This document shows positions 32,285 through 41,268 of a stretch of 64,000 bases of DNA, in pieces. Position 1 is the stretch's first letter. Every line of letters begins with the position of its first letter. Under the pieces are notes generated by a model. That model ran no database searches, had not been told where the DNA came from, and saw only the letters and a list, made by a program, of their open reading frames with translations. The stretch is from Euclidia mi (Eukaryota > Arthropoda > Insecta > Lepidoptera > Erebidae). The DNA is taken from positions 41,188,475 through 41,252,474 of the forward strand of contig OX123205.2 in NCBI GenBank assembly GCA_944739405.2, in the 5' to 3' direction. Both the position numbers and the translations under genes were made by a program.

Positions 32285-32390
32285 ACTAAGTTATGTGAAA
32301 ACGTCGGTACGTTTTTACATAACTTAGTTTCAAGATTTTGCTTTAGAACATGTATTGGTCGGTACCAATACATGTTTTAAAGCAATATCT
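32285..32390. repeat. two adjacent hairpins
   Basis: First stem: arms 32285-32302 and 32309-32326, 18 bp, one mismatch. Second stem: arms 32337-32358 and 32363-32384, 22 bp, one mismatch, 4-nt loop, extendable outward to about 28 bp. The stems are only 10 nt apart. Origin unknown; possibly the end structure of a transposon. Confidence 0.65.
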
Positions 32391-32529
32391 TTCTTCCAAA
32401 CCCAATTTCTTGAGTAATGAAAGCCATTGCTAGTTACTATACTATGAAAGATTTTACCGATATAAGATTGTTGGTTGAATTACTAGACTTACTATACATT
32501 TTATTTGTGAGAAAATATATAAGATCGCT

Positions 32530-32995
32530 CTTGGGATAGTATCTTCTTGGGTTGCCGCGAATGTTACACATTGAAATCTAACTACGGTTTAAGGATACTA
32601 TCGCGATATACTGGTTTAAGTTAATTTATTAAACCGAATGATCTAGAACTATATTTTTCAATACTTTACTCAGTAATCAAATCGCTGGTAATGGTTTGTT
32701 CCTTGTTGTACATGTTCATACACATCAGACTTCGTCGAGCGTTTGTGTTTAATGTCAGCTATATGTTCCTTTAGTCGAATGCCTATGCTTCTCTTGGTTT
32801 GTCCAATGTATGAGAGCCCACACTCACAGTCTATCTTGTAAACCCCGGCCTCTTGTAAGGGTAACTGAATCTTGACAGATGGTAATAATTAGTTTATCTT
32901 CGTTGACGGCTTGTAGTAAGTTTTGATTGAAGCTCGCTTCAAGATGTAGCCAATCTTGTCGGTCACGCCCTTGATTTATGGGAGGACAGCAGGTT
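32530..32995 (-). mobile_element. Penelope-like element, 3' end
   Basis: This minus-strand segment holds the end of a Penelope-like coding region with a GIY-YIG endonuclease (see next entry) and a 3' stretch (32530-32665) that recurs at 29575-29700. The reverse transcriptase part is absent, so this is a 5'-truncated copy. It lies 1.4 kb from the inverted-repeat element with a hammerhead-like core; whether they are parts of one family is not shown. Confidence 0.65.
32670..32895 (-). pseudogene. GIY-YIG endonuclease fragment of a Penelope-like element
   Basis: Minus-strand translation gives QLPLQEAGVYKIDCECGLS followed by YIGQTKRSIGIRLKEHIAD. These are the GVY and YIG signature strands with the conserved Arg and Glu of the GIY-YIG nuclease fold, preceded by the Cys-rich CECG. 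In Penelope-like elements this domain nicks the target DNA for priming. The frame ends soon after with KSDVCMNMYNKEQ and a stop; upstream of LPSVK it is interrupted by stops. It is a fragment of roughly 70 residues and not functional alone. Confidence 0.7.
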
Positions 32996-33115
32996 GTCTT
33001 TTTACCGTAGTTTGATTTTATTCGCTCTTAGGATCTTAAATCATGTGGTGTCAGTATTCGGCCAGGTAGTCTGTTCTTCCTATCTTAACAAAACCGTGCA
33101 ACTATTATTTAATTA

Positions 33116-33332
33116 TTTATTTTTGTTTAAAAAAAAGACAACACCCGCAATAGGACTAAATCCTGTGTCGCGGGAGGCTTTTAAAACATACAACTAACGG
33201 GCACAATGAACATCCAGACTCGAATTTATGAATCACATAAAGTGTTTTCTCGTGTGGGGATCGAACCCACAACACTCGGCGCAGTGTCAAGCGGCGAGGC
33301 GGCCGCTAAAACCACTACGCCAACCGTGCAGT
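33116..33332 (-). mobile_element. tRNA-derived SINE, third head type, near complete
   Basis: The minus strand starts ACTGCACGGTTGGCGTAGTG (A-box-like), has GGGTTCGATCCCCACACGAG (good B box), then TTATGTGATTCATAAATTCG, GTCTGGATGTTCATTGTGCC, and CGCGACACAGGATTTAGTCC before a poly-T/A run. The partial copy at 25576-25684 and a worn one near 10435-10525 share the head. The tail differs from the other SINEs, so this family uses a different partner. Confidence 0.7.
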
Positions 33333-33478
33333 CTATCTATATAATACTATAAAATTAAGTCATTCTTCTGGTCCCCGCTGCATCCTCTCTGTCTGTATGA
33401 ACGCATTAAACTAAAAAATTAGACAACAGATTTTTGTCTGATTTCTGAGGACAGTGGCAAGGCGCGGGACAAGTCTAA

Positions 33479-33688
33479 TCTTAATATATAAAATCCTTGC
33501 GTTACTGACAGACACGCTACAGCCGAAACTATTGGGCGCAGGAAGCTGAAATTTGGCATGTATGTTCCTTGGGGACCGTAGGGGTGCACTAAGAAGGGAT
33601 GTCCCGAAATTCCCACAGGATCGGCCAAACGGGTAAAATAAAATAAAATGCTGGTGTAGCTGCGGGCGTAGCTGCGGGCGTCCTCTAG
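33479..33688 (+). mobile_element. short Helitron-like element
   Basis: A 210-bp element that begins TCTTAATATATAAAATCCTT after A and ends GCGGGCGTCCTCTAG before T. Internal words: GACAGACACGCTACAGCCG, AGGAAGCTGAAATTTGGCAT, GTAGGGGTGCACTAAGAAGG. A near full-length sister lies at 58439-58646 in the opposite orientation. Termini and AT insertion site fit Helitrons; a clear 3' hairpin is lacking, so the class is probable rather than certain. Confidence 0.65.
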
Positions 33689-34361
33689 TAATAAATAAAC
33701 CCTTATATTTTGTTACATTTAACATCCAGGAACATACACGTGTAACAACAAGAAAAGCTTCCTTACTAGAATATTGCAAGACCCCTACCAATCCCATACA
33801 CTATTTTCCATATTTTCGTTACGCAGCATTTTCTTACTATCCCTGATACACAACACTTAACAACAAGTTTATTCCTGTTTCGTAAAAAATAAATAGTCTA
33901 TAGATACCTGCATTGAAGGCCGCACTAAAATTCGGCAGACGGGACGAAACTGGTCTCGAAGGATATCAAGACATTGAACCTAGAATAAAACAGAGTCAGC
34001 AGAAATATGTTCATAGGTATTTTCCTTGGTAGGTGGGAAAAAAGGTGGTATTACCTCTTTGGAAGTGGATAAGGGGTATGTTTATTTTGCACGATTGTTG
34101 ATCAAATTTAATACCATGCATGCATTTAGTTTACTATGTGTTGATTCGTAAAACGCATTTTTAAGGCTAACTCAAAAACTACTCTCCTTGGTCAAATTTA
34201 AATGCACACGAAAATCACGAGCTTTTAATTTAAACAATTATTATCTAAATACCTATTGAACATTTTTGAAATAACACATTTAAACAACAGACCAACTTGT
34301 TTTCGAAATCGTCTAAAAAGCTACAAGGTTAATCCCAGGGAAATGTTAAATAAATAAAAAA
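33689..34361. other. no gene recognised
   Basis: AT-rich non-coding DNA between the Helitron-like element and the BEL/Pao insertion. Confidence 0.4.
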
Positions 34362-34366
34362 TATAA

Positions 34367-35103
34367 TGTTTGAAATAGAATTAGTTTTTATCATAAGTCA
34401 AATCGATTAGATCGATTGAGTAACATTTTGTTTAGTCTATTGAAAATTTCTGACAATGGTCACACTGAACAGTCACTTCCGCTGCTTCCCTTGAAAAAAA
34501 AAAAATACCACGTTGTCGTCTCGTACGTAAAATATCGCCTTTTGAATTAACGCGAATTGAATCAACTTGTAATTAACTTAATACGTAATTGCCGTTTTTG
34601 ACTTCCGGCAAGGTTTGTGACATATTGAAAATTTTTGAAAAGTTATTGTGAGCACACCTTTTTGCATTTCGTGTGAATTGATTAATTGAACTAAATTGAG
34701 TAAACTCTCGTGAAACTGCCGCTTTTGATTTGTCCGGCACTGATCAGTCCGCAGTGTTGATCAATTTGTGATATTATATATATGGAACACTGGCATTTTG
34801 AGAAATTGTGAATCCTGTGAACTTGCATCGTGCATTGAAGACGCTGCGTTGGAGTCTGGTAAAGTAAAGATCATTCACTTGCACAATATTGGCCAATTTT
34901 AGTCTCGTGTGTGTCTAACTTGCCTCCAGGACTCCACTCAAGAACATCACCAGGCGATATTTGGTAAGACATTTGTTTAATTCTTAGCGCCAAGAAACTT
35001 GGTCCATGTGTTAGATCCCTTGCCTTGGGCTAAGACTGGATGAATTAATCGCTTCCACTGATCTCTGTTAAAAAATACCCATTCTTAGCCCGAATTCTAC
35101 ACA
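34367..35103 (+). repeat. 5' LTR of BEL/Pao element
   Basis: Starts TGTTTGAAATAGAATTAG and ends CCCGAATTCTACACA. It aligns end to end with 47613-48349 with scattered single-base differences and two or three 1-2 nt indels. It should contain the promoter and polyadenylation signal; no strong TATA box was singled out. A TATATATGGAACACTGG stretch lies at about 34776-34792. Confidence 0.92.
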
Positions 35104-35110
35104 TAATTTT

Positions 35111-35128
35111 TGGTAGCAGAGCGTGGTT
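35111..35128 (+). promoter_or_regulatory. primer-binding site
   Basis: TGGTAGCAGAGCGTGGTT begins 7 nt after the 5' LTR. The initial TGG pairs with a tRNA 3'-CCA end, as expected for a minus-strand primer site. The tRNA species was not identified. Confidence 0.65.
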
Positions 35129-35881
35129 AACTGGGCCTATATTGTAAACTTGTATCTTAGCCGTTGATTGTATCTGAACTCAGATTGGTGTTGTATGGGC
35201 TATATATTATTATCTCACCTTGTAGACAGTATTGTAGTGTTTGTCAGGTCAGTTATTGTCTAAAATACATAATATTTAATTGTATAAGTTGACCTAGATA
35301 ATTTGAAACACATGTCATACATAACCTCAATCAGTAATTGTTGATTTGTATTGTTGATAAATCTAACTTAAATTTGTTGTTGCATTAATAAGTCAGTTTG
35401 TTTGGATACATAACAGCTGTATGTATCAATAAATTTAGTAAATTTAGTTTATTGCATATATTCATAAACATTGTAATAATCAAATTTGACCTTGCATAGA
35501 TGGGCGGGTCACATTGATAAATCAACTTGATAAACCCTTGTTTTGTTGTAATTTACGGATAATATTGTTAGGTAACACATATTCTGTGTGTACTTATAGT
35601 TGTATATATCATAAATAACACAGTTAGTCTGTCTGTTGCAAATAATAAATTAAGTTGAAGTTTCAACTTTATTAATTTGTTATAAGTTATAACTTTTGAT
35701 AACTTTTGTGTTTGTTTCAATATACTGAAACTTTTAATTTTGCTGGGCAGTAAATACCTGTCACTTGCCTGCACTTGCAGTACACAGGCTTATACTTTGT
35801 TGGTTTCAAAGAATTAAGAGAAATTAAGTTTTGATTGTTAATTTTATTTAACGCTTGTCCGGGCTCTTTTGAAGTTTGATT

Positions 35882-36181
35882 ATGTCAGCTATCAAGGACT
35901 TGCGTGCGGCTGCTGGTGCTATTGCATCAGATTTGCGCTGGTTTGCCTCGGCCAGTGCTTTAGTGAACCGGCCTGATCGCCAGCAGGCCTTACTTCAAAG
36001 GTACGAGCGGATCGATGATCGCCTGGCAAGTGTGGAACAGCAGTTCCGCACTTTCAGCGCTTGCTGTCTTGAAGTGTCAGTCACTGATTTCACTGCTGAC
36101 CAGCGAAATAAGGTCAGTGAAGACTATGCCCAGGTCTTAGACCTGTATGATGCTGTCTCCAATAGTGCGAGACAACTAGTT
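35882..36181 (+). pseudogene. BEL gag, N-terminal part (interrupted)
   Basis: The ATG at 35882 follows a ~780-nt leader. About 100 residues, starting MSAIKDLRAAAGAIAS and including a predicted helical region (QALLQRYERIDDRLASVEQQ), run to ARQLV, where the nested LINE starts. The frame resumes after the LINE at about 41269 with VASWEGQP. Matching TAGTT sequences at the two ends explain the break as a target-site duplication. Gag forms the particle; this half lacks the zinc knuckles. Confidence 0.85.
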
Positions 36182-36815
36182 TTATTTATTTATTTATTTT
36201 AAAACTTCATGTACAATATATTGGTACATTGGCGGACTTAATGCTAAAAGCATTCTCTTCCAGTCAACCATAGGGTGATGCAGAGATAGGTATGGTAGGC
36301 GTACAAAACAGTTTTGCTTTATCTGAAAACTTGAGAAGAGTGATAATTTTATTATAAATAATTATCATGAATAAGTACATAGATATAACATTACATACAT
36401 ACTATATAATACATGTATATACATGAATAGATAAAATATATAAATATACGTATATACCTAAGTATATATAAATATAAATCATAAATATATATGTATATAT
36501 AATATAATATGTAAGTAATAGTTAGGATGATTGTGCCAGTAGTCCCTTACGAATATGTTCACGCACCTTTGATTTAAACGTCCAGCGGTTAGTAGCCGTC
36601 CTGATCTCCAGAGGAAGGGAATTCCAGAGTAGGACTGATTGAACTGTGAAAGAAGAGTGTACAAGTCCAGAAGTGTTTGATGGGCATAAAAGTAGTAGGT
36701 TATTAGAGGAGCGGAGATCTTTTGCGTGATTGGAGCTTAAATATTGAAAATTAGATTGAAGGTATGCAGGGGGAGATGAAGAATGAAGAATATAGAAGAG
36801 CGTTGTGAGAGCACG

Positions 36816-37305
36816 CTAACTCCGGCGCTGACGAATGGGGAACCAGCGTAGTTCGGAACGAAAAGCAGACACATGGTCATACTTGCGAAGATTATAAATA
36901 AATCGAATGCAGTTATTAAGAAGGCGGTCAAGTTTATCAAGAAGATCTGCATTCAGGTCAAAATAACAAACATCACCATAATCGATGACCGGGAATAGTA
37001 AAGTTTGCACTAACGTTATCTTTGTCTTCACGGGCAGAAAATGTTTAAGCCGATAGAGAGATCGCAGGGTCCCGGTAACACGCTTGCTCACGTTCGTAAT
37101 CTGAGTTCGCCAAGTAAGTGTGTCATCAATATGTAACCCTAAATTTTTTACATTAGATGTAACTTCAATAGTAGTTCCATCAAAAACAATTGATGGAAGA
37201 GATGCCACATTTACACGGCACATCATGCGGCTCCCTCCTATTATAATTGCCTGACACTTTGAAGGGTTTACATGTAAGCCAAACCTATCGGACCAATGTT
37301 TTATA
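36816..37305 (-). pseudogene. LINE ORF2, C-terminal (3') segment
   Basis: The minus-strand frame starts inside RT at IKHWSDRFGLH, overlapping the same residues at the end of the inverted segment, and continues NPSKCQAIIIGGSR, VTSNVKNLGLHIDDTLTW, TGTLRSLYRLKHFLPVK and LLNNCIRFIYNLRKYDHVS to a stop at about 36816. This is the thumb and C-terminal region typical of Jockey/CR1-type RTs. It has no catalytic residues of its own. Confidence 0.8.
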
Positions 37306-37407
37306 CACAGGTATGTAACAGTAAAGGTAAAACACTAGACACCACCTGCCAGCTGATTCACTTGACATTACATCACGAGTTTGTGGGATATTTCACTACA
37401 CTTCACT

Positions 37408-38157
37408 ATGTCGCAACTATCTGACATCCAATCAGCACAGAAATCCCTAGAAGAATGCTTCACAAGACGTATGGGTGAACTGGAAGCGCAGATACAAAAC
37501 AGCATGCCAGCAAAGGATACTGTTGCGAAGGTGGCCGAGGAGTTCAGGACCTTCAGGGAGCTCATCTTTAACATGCTCGGCTTGCTTAGAACACAAATCG
37601 TTGAATGTGCAAAGATGTGTGACAACATCGAAACCAGGCAGCGCCGGAAGGCTCTTATCTTTTCGGGAATCGTTGAAGCGGACAAGGAGGACTGCACTCA
37701 AACCATTGTGGATATTTTCAACACCAAACTCGCAACAAAAAGTGTGACAGCTGCAGCAATTAAGTCAGCGCACAGGCTTGGCAATCCCACCAAGGACCGT
37801 CATCGACCCATACTTGTTCGGTTCTGTGATCTGGGCCATAGGGCAGCTGTCTGGAGAGCGAAGACCACGTTGAAAGGCACCTCAATATCCATCAAGGAGT
37901 TTTTGACGAAGGCTCGGCAGGCGGCGTTCAGCAGGGCTCGTCTTCACTTCGGAATGCGGTCATGCTGGACGCACGATGGGGTCATTGTGATCAAAGCTCC
38001 TGATAGCAGTCGGATCAAGGTAACATCCATGGACGAACTGAACCCACTTCTAGTAAAGTATCCAAAGACATCAGGGGACAGCTCATCTGCGGCGAAGCCT
38101 GGCACCACAACTAAGGGCACCGTAGCTGCGACAAAAGGCGTATCACGTAAGAACTGA
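37408..38157 (+). CDS. LINE ORF1 (RNA-binding protein), intact frame
   Basis: The ATG at 37408 gives about 249 residues; an upstream in-frame extension to 37381 has no ATG. Residues ~1-85 are rich in heptad-like helix (LSDIQSAQKSLEECF, EFRTFRELIFNMLGLLRTQI) consistent with a coiled coil. DNIETRQRRKALIFSGI marks the start of an RRM-like domain, followed by KSAHRLGNPT and RPILVRFCDLGHRAAVWRAK and a C-terminal domain. The tail is Ser/Thr/Lys-rich. The arrangement is that of L1-type ORF1 RNA-binding proteins found in several LINE clades. Full-length frame, but the inversion separates it from the LINE 3' end. Confidence 0.75.
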   Translation: MSQLSDIQSAQKSLEECFTRRMGELEAQIQNSMPAKDTVAKVAEEFRTFRELIFNMLGLLRTQIVECAKMCDNIETRQRRKALIFSGIVEADKEDCTQTIVDIFNTKLATKSVTAAAIKSAHRLGNPTKDRHRPILVRFCDLGHRAAVWRAKTTLKGTSISIKEFLTKARQAAFSRARLHFGMRSCWTHDGVIVIKAPDSSRIKVTSMDELNPLLVKYPKTSGDSSSAAKPGTTTKGTVAATKGVSRKN

Positions 38158-38863
38158 TTTAATCCCTATCACTTGTTTCGTTGCTAAAAAATACTAAACG
38201 GCTCGATTCAACATTACGCTAGCACACCGAATTGTGATGAGACTGTTTACAAACGCTTAGCTTAGTTTATTACTGTACTTGTTGACGTCGTGCATAAAAA
38301 CCTAGTTTGTATTTATAATTTATTGTTTACCCACATGTTATTGTAGATTCATATTTCACTCTATTTTTAATTATTTCTGTATCAATTGTCAACCTGTCAA
38401 TTTGACATTTGTGACATTTTTGATATAATGCGTTTCGTTCCGTCGTAAGTTCGTAAAACATATTTTATGTATGTCTGATTTGTTGCGGATCTGGCTGTTT
38501 AATAATTAGATTATGTGTGCCTTGTGTATTACGCACTTGTGACTCCTGTGGTGTTGCTTGTGTCCATGGGCGGCGGTAATTGCTTACCATCAGGCGATCC
38601 GTCTGCTCGTTTGCCGCCTAATTTTAAGTAAAAAAAAAAAAAAAAAATTAATTAGTTTAATATTATGCCTAGTGATGTAGAAGATTTCTTTTTTTCTCTC
38701 TCTTTCAATAGTGTGTTTGCTGGCGGGTGGTGCAGAGATGGTAAGCACTACTTTAGTAAATTTTAGGTACGTAATAGTTTAAATTTTAGTACATTTTATT
38801 TACCTTATAATACATATTTTATTATATTAATATTTATATAGTTTATTTATATAAAATTTATTT
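38158..38863 (+). other. LINE inter-ORF region with a nested retroposon
   Basis: About 700 nt separate ORF1 and ORF2, unusually long for a LINE. Part of it is an inserted poly(A) retroposon (about 38525-38648). The remainder is non-coding. Confidence 0.6.
38525..38648 (+). mobile_element. short poly(A) retroposon nested in the LINE
   Basis: GCACTTGTGACTCCTGTGGT, GGGCGGCGGTAATTGCTTAC and CAGGCGATCCGTCTGCTCGT are followed by poly(A) at 38631-38647. It is the plus-strand version of the copies at 23.6 and 24.7 kb. It makes a third nesting level: retroposon in LINE in BEL/Pao. Confidence 0.7.
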
Positions 38864-41072
38864 ATGAGTTCCGATGAAGATGATTTGTCCTTCTGTTCTG
38901 CCAATTCAGATGATGACAGCTACTGTTCAGTGCCTGATAGAACACTTGGTGAGTTTGTGCGTGACACGTTTAAGTTTAAATCTACTCAGTTGCTAAACGT
39001 ATGCCATTTAAATGCTCAAAGCGTGCCAAGCCACTATAGTGACTTGTTAGAAGCGTTTAGTAATAATGACAACGTTCACGCCGTCCTGATCTCTGAGACC
39101 TGGTTTAAACCAAATTTGCTCTCCACCACATATCCTTTACCCGGTTTTATTCTTATCCGGCATGACCGGATTGACAGGAGAGGTGGTGGTGTTGCAATTT
39201 ACCTCCGTAGTCACTTTCCTTTTAAAATTCTTGCAACTTCTTCTTCTACTTCTTCGGCTTCGGCAGAATATCTCTTTTTAGAGGTTATTGTGAACGGAGT
39301 TAAAACTGTCTTGGGAGTTGTCTATTGTCCCCCAGCTGTTGACTACTTCTCCAGTTTCGAAGAGATTCTGGAATCTTTAGGGTCGGAATATGCACATCAC
39401 TTAATAATGGGTGACTTTAATACTGATCTCCTTACTCCTCACTCCCCTCGAGCCCGTAAACTGCTTCATATTATTGAGTCAGCCTGTCTCCATAATTTAC
39501 CACTACAAGCAACTCATCACAATAATAATGGAGAGGATACGTGGCTTGATTTAATCCTTTCATCTAACCCTTCCCTCATATCCTTTCATGGCCAATACCC
39601 CGCTCCTGGTTTTTCCCGTCATGACCTCATATTCCTCTCCTACAACCTTAAACCACCCAAACCCCAACCCAAAGTTTTGCACATGCGTAACTTTGCTCGG
39701 ATCGACGAAAATAAATTATCACAGGATGCATCTGCCATTACATGGGAACCTCTGCTGGCGGCTAGTTCTGTAGATGACAAACTTGATATTTTCAACAATT
39801 TACTGATCAACCTGTACGACAAACATGCCCCAGTCAGAAAGGTTAAATTGAAACGTCCTCCAGCCCCATGGATGACCAGGGGAGTCAAATTGGCTATGAG
39901 ACGCAGGGACCGAGCATTTCGTAAATTTAAGAAAGAACGGACTGACGACTATTGGGCAACTTTCAAGACTGCAAGAAATCGGTGCAACCAGATGGTACGG
40001 AATGCCAAACGCCGCCATATTCTCGAAAATATTTCACTCAGTTCCCCCGCTGCTACCTGGAGATTCCTCGGAACTCTTGGTATTGGCAAATACGGCAAAC
40101 AGCAAAGTTTCGATCTACCGAACAATATCGGTTTAAATGATATAAATCGTTATTTCGCCACCACTCCGACCTTAAATTGTTTAATCCGATGTCAGACGGT
40201 CGAATATATAAGACATTTGCCCCGTATTACAGTTGATCCATTTAGATTTTCTCCGGTTGCGCCAGGTGAGATCAAAAAAATTATCCTATCCATCAAAACC
40301 AAGGCTGTCGGATGTGACAACATTAGTCGCCGAATGTTGATACTTGTTTTAGACCAGCTCCTACCCGCAATATCCCACATAATCAACTTCTCCTTTGATA
40401 CCGGTATATTTCCATCCGTATGACGTAAAGCCTATATCCGACCTTTACCCAAGATCCCAAATCCGTCATTGCCCAACCACTTCCGTCCTATATCCATCCT
40501 TCCTTTCCTTTCTAAAGTGTTAGAGGCCTGTGTCCATAAGCAACTGTCCCGCTTTGTTTATGTCAACGACTTATTAAGTCCTCTCCAGTCGGGTTTTAGA
40601 CCGGGACACAGCACTACCTCCGCACTCCTAAAAGTGACTGACGATGTTAGGGCGGGCGTTGAGGATGCCAAGGTCACTGTGTTGGTCTTGGTTGATTTTT
40701 CAAACGCCTTTAACACCGTCAGTCACGATATCCTTCTATCCATTCTCTCCCATTTTATGATCTCATCTGATGCACTGTATTGGTTTTCCTCTTATCTTCG
40801 GGAGCGTCAGCAGGCGGTTCGCATTGATGAATCCTGTTCATCTTGGTGTGTTCTCGACTCTGGCGTTCCACAGGGCGGTATTTTATCTCCTATTCTGTTC
40901 GCTCTGTTCATCAATCTCATAACCCATGACCTTCGGTGTACCTACCATCTGTACGCCGATGACTTGCAGTTGTATGCTCAGGCTAGGGTCGAAAATCTGT
41001 CTGATGCTATTGACGCGGTGAATATTGAATTAGCAGCTATAAAACATTGGTCCGATAGGTTTGGCTTACATG
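38864..41072 (+). pseudogene. LINE ORF2: endonuclease and RT, 5' segment (inverted)
   Basis: The ATG at 38864 opens an acidic leader, then an APE endonuclease: VCHLNAQSV, LISETWFKP (Glu), GGGVAIYLRS, GVVYCPP, HLIMGDFNTDLL (Asp/Asn), FSRHDLIFLS (His). A basic linker follows (RRRDRAFRKFKKERTDDYW). A TGA at 40421-40423 interrupts the frame just before RKAYIRPLPK; the same frame continues with RPISILPFLSKVLE, LQSGFRPGHSTTSALL, LVDFSNAFNTV, SGVPQGGILSPILF and LYADDLQLYA (catalytic YADD). LINE sequence ends at about 41072, where unrelated DNA begins; the missing C-terminus is on the opposite strand at 36816-37305. Confidence 0.85.
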
Positions 41073-41268
41073 ACGTACTCACGTACACGCTATATACATT
41101 ACGTACTCACGTTTGTGACACTGTTGTCACAAACGTGAGTACGTAATGTATATAGTCTATTTCACTGAAGAAACTAATAAAAACTGTGAATTTATATGAA
41201 TATCTATTTAAATAAACTTTTCCAAAAATCGTGTATGTCTCTACTTTTTGAGCACCTACCGCCGAAAA
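41073..41268. other. non-LINE filler with perfect 31-bp hairpin
   Basis: Between the LINE inversion breakpoint and resumed gag lies ~195 bp of unknown origin. At about 41092-41157 it contains two exact 31-nt complementary arms (CTATATACATTACGTACTCA... and its reverse complement) around a 4-nt CTGT loop. ACGTACTCACG also occurs just before, at 41074. The remainder (about 41160-41265) is AT-rich. It could be template-switch filler or a small foldback element inserted at the junction. Confidence 0.6.

Larger units (their letters stand above)
36182..41268 (-). mobile_element. LINE with twin-priming inversion, nested in BEL gag
   Basis: On the minus strand the 3' end is intact: RT thumb region, 3' UTR and a (AAAT)n tail at 36182-36200. 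From about 37306 to 41072 the 5' part (ORF1 and most of ORF2) lies in the opposite orientation. A 35-bp stretch of RT sequence is present at both segment ends (37271-37305 and 41038-41072). This is the known twin-priming outcome of target-primed reverse transcription. The host repeat TAGTT flanks the whole. A further ~195 bp at 41073-41268, not LINE-like, sits at the 5' junction. The clade is Jockey/CR1-like by motif style; not resolved further. Confidence 0.85.

Noticed and set aside
41092..41157. Viral terminal hairpin or microRNA precursor
   Set aside because: Too symmetrical for a miRNA and located at a LINE breakpoint; filler or foldback is simpler without small-RNA data.
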